A stretch of 64,000 nt of DNA from Mariprofundus erugo (lineage in GTDB: Bacteria > Pseudomonadota > Zetaproteobacteria > Mariprofundales > Mariprofundaceae): contig NZ_VBRY01000005.1 in the NCBI RefSeq assembly GCF_005818865.1, forward strand, positions 1-64,000, written 5' to 3'. Position 1 is the first letter of the stretch; each line of letters starts with the position of its first letter. Under the pieces are notes generated by a model. The model did no database searches and was not told the DNA's origin. It saw nothing but the letters and a program-made list of their open reading frames with translations. The translations under genes and the position numbers were made by a program. Below, piece by piece: positions 52,159-60,956 of this stretch.

Positions 52159-53979
52159 ATGTTAAATCTGATAGGTAAAGGCTTGATGCGAAAACTGATT
52201 ATTCTGTTGCTCGGGGTATCAGTGATTCCGGTTCTGATTGTCGGGGTGCTCGGATTTCAGTTTGGCAAGCAGGCACTCAATGATCAGATCATCGAGAGTT
52301 ATACGGCGATCGCAGAGGGACGTGAGGCCACGGTCATTCAGTATCTGGATGCCAAGCGTATACTGAATGAATCGATGGCGGCAGATCAGTTTATCGAGGA
52401 AAAAGTACAGGGACTTGTCAACGGTTCGGCGAACAGGGATAACGCGGACAAGCTGGTCGAATATCTTAAAGTCAAAAAAATGCCGCTGGATAAATCGATC
52501 ATCGAAATGTTGATCATCGGTATGGATGGCAAAGTGATTACATCGACGGCCAGTCAGGAGATCGGCCGTGACTATGGCCGGGAGGCAGTATTTCTGCAGG
52601 GGATCAAACGCTCCTATATTGATGATGTCGCAGTGGCTACTGGTAAGGAGTTGCCCTGCTTTACCATTGCATCACCGATCAAGGATCTGCATGAGGCCGG
52701 AAAGCTGCTCGGCGTGATTGTCAGTCGTATCGATCTGAAAGAGTTGAATGCCATTGCGACCAACCATGAGGGACTGGGTGAGAGCGGTGAGGCATATATT
52801 GTCAATCAACATGGCTTTATGGTGACTGAATCGCGTTTTCTTAAAGATGTGATTTTGAAGCAGAAGGTGGACAGTGAACCGGTCCGTCTTGCTCATAACC
52901 AGAACCGGATGATGGCAGGTATCTACAACAATTATCGCGATATGAAGGTGGTGGGCGCCTCCATGGGCGATGATCTGAATGAAAAGTTTCAGCTGGGCTG
53001 GACGATTCTGGTCGAGATCGGGGCCGATGAGGCATTTCAGACGATCGCCAATCTTGCCCGGATTATATGGATGGTCAGCGGTGTGATCGTGGTGGCGGTG
53101 CTGTTGCTTGCCGTCTATTTCGGCCGTTCGCTGAGTGAACCGATTCGCAGGGTGGCCGAGAATCTTGCCGCAACATCCACCCAGATGGCGACGACTGTGG
53201 AAGAGCATGAACGTACCGCCTCCTCGCAGGCATCGGCCGTGAATGAAACCTCGACGACGATGAATGAGCTGGGTACCTCGGCCAGACGGGTGGAGGAGCA
53301 GGCCGATGCAGCCATGGCAGGTGCCAGCGAAGCGACAATGCTGGCTGAAGAGGGCGGGCGCAATGTTCATGAGATGCTTGATGCCATGATCAGCATGAAA
53401 GAAAAGGTGGCGGCAACGGCCCAGCAGATTCTCAGCCTCAGCGAGCAGACCGCCCAGATTGGCAATATCACCTCACTGGTTCGTGAACTGGCCAACCAGA
53501 CCAACCTGCTCGCCCTGAATGCGGCCGTAGAGGCAGCCCGTGCCGGTGAGCATGGTAAAGGCTTTGCCGTAGTGGCAGCTGAAATCCGCAAGCTGGCCGA
53601 TCAGAGTAAAAAATCGGCCGAGCGCATCAATGCACTGGTTGAGGATATCCAGACCTCAAGCAATTCAACGGTGATGGTCGTGGATGAAAGTACCAAGATG
53701 GTTGAGCTGAGCGTACGACTGGCCAACAACACGGCCGGTGGTTTTGAGGGGGTTGTGCATGCAACCGGAAGCGCCTTTGAAAGCCTGCAGCAGATTGCCC
53801 TGAATGTGAAACAGCAGGCAGCGGCAATCAATCAGGTGGTGCACGCCATGCAGGGCATTAATGCCGGTGCCAAGGAGACGGCAGCCGGTATCAGCCAGAG
53901 TAAGGTCGGTATCGGAAACCTCAAGGATGCTGCCCAGAAGCTGAGAACTCTGGTCGGACATGCTGACGACACCCATTAA
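52159..53979 (+). CDS. methyl-accepting chemotaxis protein
   Basis: This 606-residue chemoreceptor has TM1 ([21 protein letters not shown], about 12-32) and a periplasmic sensor of about 260 residues of Cache type (VIESTA-like [39 protein letters not shown]). TM2 is [23 protein letters not shown] (about 300-322). No clear HAMP domain follows: [17 protein letters not shown] leads straight into the helical signalling domain, whose tip reads [38 protein letters not shown]. Missing HAMP is unusual for a membrane receptor. The ATG follows GGGGCGAGGTGAAAT. It is probably the dedicated receptor of this cluster. Confidence 0.94.
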   Translation: MLNLIGKGLMRKLIILLLGVSVIPVLIVGVLGFQFGKQALNDQIIESYTAIAEGREATVIQYLDAKRILNESMAADQFIEEKVQGLVNGSANRDNADKLVEYLKVKKMPLDKSIIEMLIIGMDGKVITSTASQEIGRDYGREAVFLQGIKRSYIDDVAVATGKELPCFTIASPIKDLHEAGKLLGVIVSRIDLKELNAIATNHEGLGESGEAYIVNQHGFMVTESRFLKDVILKQKVDSEPVRLAHNQNRMMAGIYNNYRDMKVVGASMGDDLNEKFQLGWTILVEIGADEAFQTIANLARIIWMVSGVIVVAVLLLAVYFGRSLSEPIRRVAENLAATSTQMATTVEEHERTASSQASAVNETSTTMNELGTSARRVEEQADAAMAGASEATMLAEEGGRNVHEMLDAMISMKEKVAATAQQILSLSEQTAQIGNITSLVRELANQTNLLALNAAVEAARAGEHGKGFAVVAAEIRKLADQSKKSAERINALVEDIQTSSNSTVMVVDESTKMVELSVRLANNTAGGFEGVVHATGSAFESLQQIALNVKQQAAAINQVVHAMQGINAGAKETAAGISQSKVGIGNLKDAAQKLRTLVGHADDTH

Positions 53980-54035
53980 ATCCTTGATCGCTGTCACCGG
54001 GGGCTATCGCTACCCGGTCAGTCGGGGGATATCAG

Positions 54036-56324
54036 ATGATCGATGAACAGGAGTTTCGCGACCTCTTCAAGGAGGAAAGTGACGAGCACCTTCTCTGTCT
54101 GGATGAAGGATTGCTGGCACTGGAGAAAAATCCGTTCGATCAGACCACACTTGATCAGGTGTTCCGGGCAGCTCACAGTCTGAAAGGTGCGGCCCGCATG
54201 CTGTATTTAACTGATGTGGAGACGGTGGCGCATCGCTGCGAGGATGTACTCAGGCTGGGGAAAAACGGAGATAGTTCGTTTTCCGGGGTCGTGGTCGGTC
54301 ATCTCTTCCCGCTGCTCTCGGCCATGCATGCATTGATCGATGAAGCTTTGGGAGGGGCCAGGGCTGACATCGATGTGGCAGGAGTGATAGCGACCCTTGA
54401 TGCGGCACTGGCCGGCCATGGCAGTGACTCTGCGCCGGTTGAAGCCGTGCCGGTTGAAGCAGCGCCTGGCGCAGTCGCAGAGCCGGTGGTTGCTGAGCAG
54501 CCTGTGGCGCCTGAGGCGGAGGTCGCGGCACCGGATGAAGAGGAGCAGGCTCAGCCGGGCCAGCCGGTGAACCAACAATATCGCATTGAAACGATCCGGG
54601 TGCCGACGAAAAAACTCGATGGTTTGTTGAGCCAGATGGGGGAGTTGATTGTGGCCAGGGGGCGGGTCTCCCGTCGTATGGTTGAGATCGAGCAGCTTGC
54701 CGATGCATGGGAGGAGTGGCAGCGATCACCCGTTGCTGCCGCATTTCTCAATCAGGCCGGACAGGGCGGCGGGCGCAGCAGATTTGATCAGTTGGGCAGT
54801 ATGATTCAGTCGCTCTATCGCGCCTCGGCTGAAGATATGACCCGTCTGGAAAGTGTGGCGGACAAAATCGCGGCGGAAGTGCGTAATATCCGCTTGTTGC
54901 CGTTGTCATCAATCTTCAACCTGTTTTCAAGACTGGTGCGTGATCAGGCTGCCGAGCAGGGGAAAAAGGTGGATTTCCGTGTCTATGGTGGCGACACCCA
55001 GGCAGACAAACAGATAGTCGAAGAGATGAAGGACCCACTGATGCATATGCTCCGGAATGCCGTGGATCACGGCATTGAAATGGAAGCTGAGCGGGTGGCC
55101 AGAGGCAAGCCAGCCACAGGTACACTCTCTATCCGGGCCCGGCAGACGGCTACAAATATTGTCATAGAGATTTGCGATGACGGACGCGGTATCGATCCGG
55201 AAGTGATTGCAAGAACCGCTTTGAAACGAAAGCTGTTAAGCAGGAAGGAGCTCGATCTGATGAGTATCGAGCAAATTCAGGCACTGATTTTTTCTCCCGG
55301 TTTCTCGACCAGTCAGTTTGTGACCGATATCTCAGGCCGTGGTGTCGGCATGGATGTGGTGCGTAACAATGTCGAGCGCCTGAAAGGACACATCGAGATT
55401 GATTCTGTTCCGGGTAACGGGTGCACGATGCGCATACTGTTGCCGATGACGCTCTCTTCCACCCGAGTTCTGGTTGCAGAGGTTAATCACCGGCCCTATG
55501 CGATTCCGGCCGAAGCGGTGAACACCAGTATTCATCTGGACCGAAACATGATTTTTTCCATTGAGGGACGTAAAAACATCACATGGCAGGGGACAGCGCT
55601 GCATGTGGTGGCACTGGCCGATCTGCTTGAGGTGGACGAGCGGCTGCTTAAATCGAGACTGGTCGAGAAGCAGGCGCAGGAGGCGGCGCCGGCAAAGGCT
55701 GAAAATGGCTATCTTCTCTGTGTTGTTGTGGAGGTGGCTGGTGAACGGTTCGGCTTGCTGGTCGATGACCTGCTGGATGAGCGTGAGGTCGTTGTCAAAC
55801 CACATGGCTCCCTGCTCAGGCGTATTCGCAATGTTTCCAGTGTGACGATTCTCGATAGCGGTGAGGTGTGCATGATTCTCAATCCGCAGGATCTGGCCCG
55901 TTCCGTACACAGGCATGTCACCATGGACAGTGAAGAGGTGGAAGCAACGGTGGAGCAGCGCAAGCAGGTGGTGCTGCTGGTCGAGGATTCGATGACAACC
56001 CGCATACAGGAGAAGAGAATTCTTGAGGGCGGAGGTTATGAGGTGGTCACGGCAGTGGATGGCATCGATGCAATGAACAAGCTGGTGACCAACCGGATCG
56101 ATGCGGTGGTATCGGATATTGTGATGCCGAATGTGGATGGCCTTGAGCTGACGGCGATGATCCGACGGGAGAGCAAGTATAATGAGATGCCGGTGATTCT
56201 GGTGACGACCCTGGCATCGGATCAGGATAAAAAGGCAGGACTGGCAGCTGGTGCCAATGCCTATATCTCCAAACCCCGCTTTGATCAGAAAATACTGCTT
56301 GAAACATTGCGCCGGTTGATCTGA
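54036..56324 (+). CDS. cheA: chemotaxis histidine kinase CheA fused to a receiver domain
   Basis: In this 762-residue CheA-REC, the Hpt domain (about 1-110) has the phospho-His in RAAHSLKGAARMLYL (His48). An Ala/Pro/Glu-rich linker (about 125-180) replaces a recognisable P2 domain. P3 dimerisation, HATPase (NAVDHGIEMEAE, DDGRGIDPEVIA, GFSTSQFVTDISGRGVGMDVVRNNV), a CheW-like P5 (about 475-615) and a C-terminal receiver (about 640-760) follow. The receiver has VEDSMTTRIQEKRIL, the Asp of VSDIVMPNVDGLEL, and the Lys of YISKPR. The receiver may take phosphate directly and act in place of, or in competition with, a free CheY. Confidence 0.95.
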   Translation: MIDEQEFRDLFKEESDEHLLCLDEGLLALEKNPFDQTTLDQVFRAAHSLKGAARMLYLTDVETVAHRCEDVLRLGKNGDSSFSGVVVGHLFPLLSAMHALIDEALGGARADIDVAGVIATLDAALAGHGSDSAPVEAVPVEAAPGAVAEPVVAEQPVAPEAEVAAPDEEEQAQPGQPVNQQYRIETIRVPTKKLDGLLSQMGELIVARGRVSRRMVEIEQLADAWEEWQRSPVAAAFLNQAGQGGGRSRFDQLGSMIQSLYRASAEDMTRLESVADKIAAEVRNIRLLPLSSIFNLFSRLVRDQAAEQGKKVDFRVYGGDTQADKQIVEEMKDPLMHMLRNAVDHGIEMEAERVARGKPATGTLSIRARQTATNIVIEICDDGRGIDPEVIARTALKRKLLSRKELDLMSIEQIQALIFSPGFSTSQFVTDISGRGVGMDVVRNNVERLKGHIEIDSVPGNGCTMRILLPMTLSSTRVLVAEVNHRPYAIPAEAVNTSIHLDRNMIFSIEGRKNITWQGTALHVVALADLLEVDERLLKSRLVEKQAQEAAPAKAENGYLLCVVVEVAGERFGLLVDDLLDEREVVVKPHGSLLRRIRNVSSVTILDSGEVCMILNPQDLARSVHRHVTMDSEEVEATVEQRKQVVLLVEDSMTTRIQEKRILEGGGYEVVTAVDGIDAMNKLVTNRIDAVVSDIVMPNVDGLELTAMIRRESKYNEMPVILVTTLASDQDKKAGLAAGANAYISKPRFDQKILLETLRRLI

Positions 56325-56361
56325 TGTGGTGTGTACAACAACTGCGTCGTGGTGAAGTGCG

Positions 56362-57423
56362 ATGATCAGGGTTCTGCTGGTTGATGATTCACCGATTGCA
56401 CTGCTGACGATCAGTCGCATTCTCGAAACAGCGCCGGATATCACGGTGGTCGGGCGGGCTGCCAATGGCCAGGAGGCACTCGATCTGATTCCGGCACTGC
56501 AGCCGGATGTGATCTGTACCGATCTGCATATGCCTGTGATGGATGGGCTGCGCTTTACCGAGGCGGTGATGCAACGTTTTCCCCGTCCGATTCTGGTGAT
56601 CAGTATCTCCGTGTTTGACAGCAAGTCTGATAATGTTTTCAACCTGCTTCAGGCCGGAGCGGTTGATGTGTTTGCCAAACCGCGTTCGGGGCTGCGTACG
56701 GCCGATGAACCTGTCGCCCGCGCACTGATTCAGAAAATTCGCGCGATCAGCGGTGTGGTTGCCTTCACCCGTCGCAGCCATGGCGCCGCGCGTGTATCGC
56801 CACCGCCACCGCGACCTGCCACGGTGGAGTTACCGCCTGTTGCCGGAAGTTTTGATGTGCTGGTGATCGGTGCCTCAACCGGTGGGCCACTGGCTTATGA
56901 GGCTATTCTGTCAGCCCTGCCGGCCAGTTTTCCGCTGCCGGTCATCTGTGTTCAGCATATCAGCGAGGGTTTTTTACCCGGCATGGTCAGCTGGCTCGAC
57001 TCATGCTCGAAACTCAAGGTCAAACAGGCCTCCCATCTTGAGTCGCTGAAGGCCGGGTTTGTCTACTTTGCACCGGAAGGAAAGCATCTGACAGTCAACG
57101 CCAATCGTCTGTTGCAGTTCTCTCCGCATAGTGAAGGGGATCTCTATTGCCCTGCCGTGGATGTGTTGTTTCACTCCGTCGCCAACCATTTCGGCGCCAA
57201 AGCGATTGCCCTGCTATTGACCGGCATGGGGGATGACGGAGCGCGCGGATTGAAGCGAATCCGGGAAGAAAATGGCATGACAATTGCGCAGGATGAATCA
57301 AGCTGTGTGGTCTATGGCATGCCTCATAAAGCTGTGGAGATGAATGCCGCCCGCATGGTATTGCCTCTGGCGCTGATGGCAGACAAAGTTGTGACACTGG
57401 TAACCGGGGCCGGCCGGAAATAA
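56362..57423 (+). CDS. cheB: chemoreceptor glutamate methylesterase CheB
   Basis: This 353-residue response regulator has an N-terminal receiver (about 1-125) with VDDSPIALLTI, the Asp of CTDLHMPVMDGLRF and the Lys of VFAKPRSG. A Pro-rich linker and a methylesterase domain (about 165-350) follow. That domain has the catalytic Ser in IGASTGGP, the His in VICVQHISEGF and the Asp in TGMGDDGARGL. It removes methyl groups added by CheR and so resets the receptor; phosphorylation by CheA is expected. It starts 37 bases after the cheA stop and continues the operon. Confidence 0.96.
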   Translation: MIRVLLVDDSPIALLTISRILETAPDITVVGRAANGQEALDLIPALQPDVICTDLHMPVMDGLRFTEAVMQRFPRPILVISISVFDSKSDNVFNLLQAGAVDVFAKPRSGLRTADEPVARALIQKIRAISGVVAFTRRSHGAARVSPPPPRPATVELPPVAGSFDVLVIGASTGGPLAYEAILSALPASFPLPVICVQHISEGFLPGMVSWLDSCSKLKVKQASHLESLKAGFVYFAPEGKHLTVNANRLLQFSPHSEGDLYCPAVDVLFHSVANHFGAKAIALLLTGMGDDGARGLKRIREENGMTIAQDESSCVVYGMPHKAVEMNAARMVLPLALMADKVVTLVTGAGRK

Positions 57424-57446
57424 ATGATGATGGAAGGGGATAAACG

Positions 57447-58424
57447 ATGGCGACAGCACTGATTGTGGATGACTCGAAGCTGGCACGGGTGCTGGCATCC
57501 AGACTGCTGCGTGAGGCCGGTTATGAGACGATCGAGGCAGAAAATGGCAGACAGGGTGTAGATCGGGTGCTGGAGCTGCAGCCGGATGTGATTCTGATGG
57601 ATATGCTGATGCCGGTGATGGATGGAATCGAGGCATTGACCGAATTGCAGCAGCGTGGCGTGAATATTCCTGTTATTGTGCTAACGGCTGATATTCAGGC
57701 AACGGTCAGGGAAACCTGCCTCAACCTGGGAGCTGCGGGCTTTCTGATCAAACCGGTGAACAAGGCGAACCTGATGGCCGCCCTTGTGCCGTTGCAAAAG
57801 AAATTCAGAACCAGACAGCTTGAAGTGAGTGATGATCAGAAAGATGCCTTCAGGGAGATTCTCAATATCGGTGTCGGCAAGGCGGCCAGTTCACTGAGCG
57901 AGATGCTGGACTGTCCGATCAAGCTTGAGGTACCGGTTGTCTCTGTCTATACCGCAGATGCCATTGTGCATGGTATCAGGGAGCTCAGTGCCGAACGGCT
58001 TGCCAGTGTGCGCCTTGATTTCAGAGGCCAGGTCAACGGAACGGCGGCGCTGATTTTTCCACCGGTCAGTGCGGTCAAGCTGGTGAGTGGTCTGACCGGA
58101 GAGGTGCCGGGAAGCCCCGATATGGATTCGGTGATGGCCGGTACGCTCAATGAAGTCGGAAACGTGGTTCTCAATTGCGTGATGGGGACGGTGGGTAATC
58201 TTCTTTATACCCATTTTGACTATTCCCTGCCGAACTATCTGGAGGGAAGTCTGCTTGAGCTGATGGGGTCCAGGGCACCGCATGAGCAGGGCGTACTGAT
58301 TGTTGTGCAGACCGTGTTTACTGTGGAAACCATGCAGGCAGAAGGTAGTGTATTTCTGGTCTTTGACCTGGAGTCCTTCGATGCCATGATGGAGGGGCTT
58401 TCCAGACATTATGCTGTCAAGTGA
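57447..58424 (+). CDS. receiver-CheC fusion (CheY phosphatase type)
   Basis: In this 325-residue protein an N-terminal receiver (about 1-122; ALIVDDSKLARVLAS, DVILMDMLMPVMDGIEAL, FLIKPVNKANL) is fused to a CheC/CheX/FliY-type domain (about 128-320). The catalytic helices of CheC carry the pattern ExxN; both copies are present, as FREILNIGVGKAASSLSEML and GTLNEVGNVVLNCVMG. CheC enzymes dephosphorylate CheY-P, so this protein may terminate the signal, possibly of its own receiver. The ATG follows GGAAGGGGATAAACG. It lies 23 bases after cheB. Confidence 0.92.
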   Translation: MATALIVDDSKLARVLASRLLREAGYETIEAENGRQGVDRVLELQPDVILMDMLMPVMDGIEALTELQQRGVNIPVIVLTADIQATVRETCLNLGAAGFLIKPVNKANLMAALVPLQKKFRTRQLEVSDDQKDAFREILNIGVGKAASSLSEMLDCPIKLEVPVVSVYTADAIVHGIRELSAERLASVRLDFRGQVNGTAALIFPPVSAVKLVSGLTGEVPGSPDMDSVMAGTLNEVGNVVLNCVMGTVGNLLYTHFDYSLPNYLEGSLLELMGSRAPHEQGVLIVVQTVFTVETMQAEGSVFLVFDLESFDAMMEGLSRHYAVK

Positions 58425-58436
58425 GTTAGTGAACTG

Positions 58437-60782
58437 ATGCATCTGAATCTCGATATTCTCGACCATACCCCGATAGGCCACTTCGTCCTGCGGCATGATT
58501 ATGTCGTGATGTTCTGGAACCGGTGCCTGGAAGACTGGACGGGAATCAGTAAGGAGGAAATCACAGGCCGGAATCTGATTGATGTGTTTCCTCATCTGCA
58601 AAACCGCAAGTTTCTCGGGCGCATCAATCAGGTACTTGATGGCTCGATGCAATCGACGGTGTTCTCTTCGCAGTTGCACCGCTACATGATTCCCGCCCCG
58701 TTGCCGAACGGAGAGCTGCGTACGCAATATGTGGTGGTGACGCGGCTGCGGCCAGAGGGGGAAGAGGATAATCTCGCCCTGTTTTCCATTCAGGATGTAA
58801 CGGACCTGACAGCTGCCATTCACAGCAATCGCAACGCGATTCAGCGTATCAGCCGGGCGATGGATGAGGTGAAGGAGACCGAGCGGCAGCTGGCTGAAAA
58901 GAGTACCTACCTCGATAATATTCTGCGCAGTGCGACAGAGTACGGCATCATTACCACTGATCTTGATTTCCGGATTACCTACTTTAATCCGAAAGCGGAA
59001 GCGCTGTTCAGCTGCACTGCCGAAGAGAAAATCGGCTCCTCACTGCAGCAGCTGTGCATGGATATTTGTCATATCGGCACAGAGTTCGAGGCGATGATCG
59101 ATCAGGTCCTCCATCGTGGCGAATACAACTTCACCATCAGCGGGGGTGAGGGTGGTGCCAGGACGTTTGTCGATGTGCGTGTTTCCGGCATCCTCAATCA
59201 TGATAACCACATTGTCGGGGTGGCCCTGTTTTGTATGGATGTGACAGAGGAGAGACGGCGCAATGATAAGTTGCGTATTCTGTCCCAGGCGATCGAGCAG
59301 GCGGGGGAGTCGATCATTATTACCGACAGGAATGGTCTGATTCAGTATGCCAATCCGGCATTTACCCGTCTTACCGGCTATCACCTCGATGAGGCGATCG
59401 GTCATACCCCGCGCCTGCTTAAAAGCGGTAAGCAGAATGAGCAGTTTTATGAGGACCTTTGGGAAACGGTGGGGGGGGGACGCGTATGGCAGCGATTGCT
59501 GGTGGATCGCAAAAAAGACGGTTCACTCTACTCTGCGATGATGTCGGTTGCGCCGATCGTCGATGATCACGGCCAAATCACCCACTATGTCGGTATTCAG
59601 CAGGATATGACAGAACACCAGGCGCTTGAGGAGCGTTTCAGGCAGGCGCAAAAAATGGAGGCGATCGGTACACTGGTAGGCGGTATCGCCCACGATTTCA
59701 ACAATATGCTCGCCGGTATTACCGGCAATGTATATCTGGCAGCACAAAAGGCGAAAGAGTCTCCCGAGGTGATGCAGCGGCTCGATGTGATCAGGGAGCT
59801 CAGCTTTAAGGCAGCGACGATGATTCAGCAGCTGTTGACGTTCGCCCGCAAGGGCATTGTGGATCAGAAGCCGTTCGGACTCACCTCATTTTTGCGGGAG
59901 GCAGCCAAATTGAATCAGGCCGGGGTGCCTGAGAATATTCATCTCTCCAAGTGTCTGTCGGGGGAAGAGCTGGTCATTCGCGGTGATGTCACCCAGTTGC
60001 AGCAGGTGGTGATGAACCTGCTCAGTAATGCCGTGGATGCCGTGGAAGGAGTGGAAAAACCTGAAATTACACTGGGACTTGAGCTTAAGCGCGCTGACGA
60101 AATTCAGTTGCAGGATGATGAACCTTTATCCGGCGATTATGCCCATCTGTTTGTCAGTGATAACGGACGGGGCATTCACCCCTCGGCGCTCAAGAATATC
60201 TTTGAGCCGTTTTATACCACCAAGGATGTTGGCAAAGGGACAGGATTGGGGCTGGCGATGACCTATGGTGCGGTAAAATCGCATCAGGGCATTATTGATG
60301 TGGTTTCCGGGGAGGGCGTGGGTTCAACCTTTCATATTTATCTGCCGCTGGTGGGGGAGGAGGAGCTAATTATCCCGTCCTATCACGAGGATGATGTGAT
60401 TCAGGGGCGTGGTGAAACGATTCTTGTGGTCGACGATAATGCCCAGGTGAGGGAAACAAGTCGCGAGGTGCTCGAGAATATCGGTTATAAAGTCCTGCTT
60501 GCGGTAGACGGGCTGGATGCCATATCGATGGTGCAGCGGCATGTCAGAGAGATTGATCTGATTATCATCGATATCGTCATGCCCCGATTGGGCGGAGTCA
60601 AAGCTGCAGGTCAGATTCTGGCCATGAACCCGCATATCAGGGTCATTTATGCGACCGGCTATGATAAGGATGAAACACTGAGGCATGAGATGCCGTCGTC
60701 GGATGCGCTGGTGATCAGCAAGCCATATACGATCGGAACACTGAGCCATGTGCTGCATGAGCAGCTGAACCGGGCTGGCTGA
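58437..60782 (+). CDS. PAS-containing hybrid sensor kinase (HisKA-HATPase-REC)
   Basis: This is a 781-residue soluble kinase. Three PAS domains lie at about 1-120, 160-280 and 285-400 (VVMFWNRCLEDWTGISKEEITGR, FRITYFNPKAEALF, IIITDRNGLIQYANPAFTRL). The HisKA has [20 protein letters not shown] (about 397-416), the HATPase has NLLSNAVDAVEG, DNGRGI and [13 protein letters not shown], and a receiver (about 660-775) has VDDNAQVRETS and IIDIVMPRLGG. Overall sequence and domain order are close to those of the two other hybrid kinases in the window. Closing the chemosensory cluster, 12 bases after the REC-CheC gene, it may feed a second input into the same output. The ATG has no strong ribosome site. 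Confidence 0.92.
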   Translation: MHLNLDILDHTPIGHFVLRHDYVVMFWNRCLEDWTGISKEEITGRNLIDVFPHLQNRKFLGRINQVLDGSMQSTVFSSQLHRYMIPAPLPNGELRTQYVVVTRLRPEGEEDNLALFSIQDVTDLTAAIHSNRNAIQRISRAMDEVKETERQLAEKSTYLDNILRSATEYGIITTDLDFRITYFNPKAEALFSCTAEEKIGSSLQQLCMDICHIGTEFEAMIDQVLHRGEYNFTISGGEGGARTFVDVRVSGILNHDNHIVGVALFCMDVTEERRRNDKLRILSQAIEQAGESIIITDRNGLIQYANPAFTRLTGYHLDEAIGHTPRLLKSGKQNEQFYEDLWETVGGGRVWQRLLVDRKKDGSLYSAMMSVAPIVDDHGQITHYVGIQQDMTEHQALEERFRQAQKMEAIGTLVGGIAHDFNNMLAGITGNVYLAAQKAKESPEVMQRLDVIRELSFKAATMIQQLLTFARKGIVDQKPFGLTSFLREAAKLNQAGVPENIHLSKCLSGEELVIRGDVTQLQQVVMNLLSNAVDAVEGVEKPEITLGLELKRADEIQLQDDEPLSGDYAHLFVSDNGRGIHPSALKNIFEPFYTTKDVGKGTGLGLAMTYGAVKSHQGIIDVVSGEGVGSTFHIYLPLVGEEELIIPSYHEDDVIQGRGETILVVDDNAQVRETSREVLENIGYKVLLAVDGLDAISMVQRHVREIDLIIIDIVMPRLGGVKAAGQILAMNPHIRVIYATGYDKDETLRHEMPSSDALVISKPYTIGTLSHVLHEQLNRAG

Positions 60783-60808
60783 CAGGGATGATCTGAATCT
60801 ATCGCTGT

Positions 60809-60826
60809 CACTACCTCGCTGTAGTG
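60809..60826 (+). terminator. possible terminator hairpin of the chemosensory cluster
   Basis: CACTAC and GTAGTG enclose CTCGCT, 27 bases after the last stop. No T run follows; weak. Confidence 0.35.
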
Positions 60827-60956
60827 GGTCGTGATGTGAGGTGTATACCGCTCCCCATCTGGCGCTGGCTGCCCGCATGAGGGGTGACAGGGTATAAAGG
60901 GGCCGAGCCGTTCAGCGTCAGGTTAAACGATCATGGCCTGTAACCCTTCTGCGTGG

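Noticed and set aside
55332-56642. 436-residue minus-strand frame across cheA and cheB
   Set aside because: Antisense to two well-recognised genes; His/Gln-rich translation typical of reverse frames.
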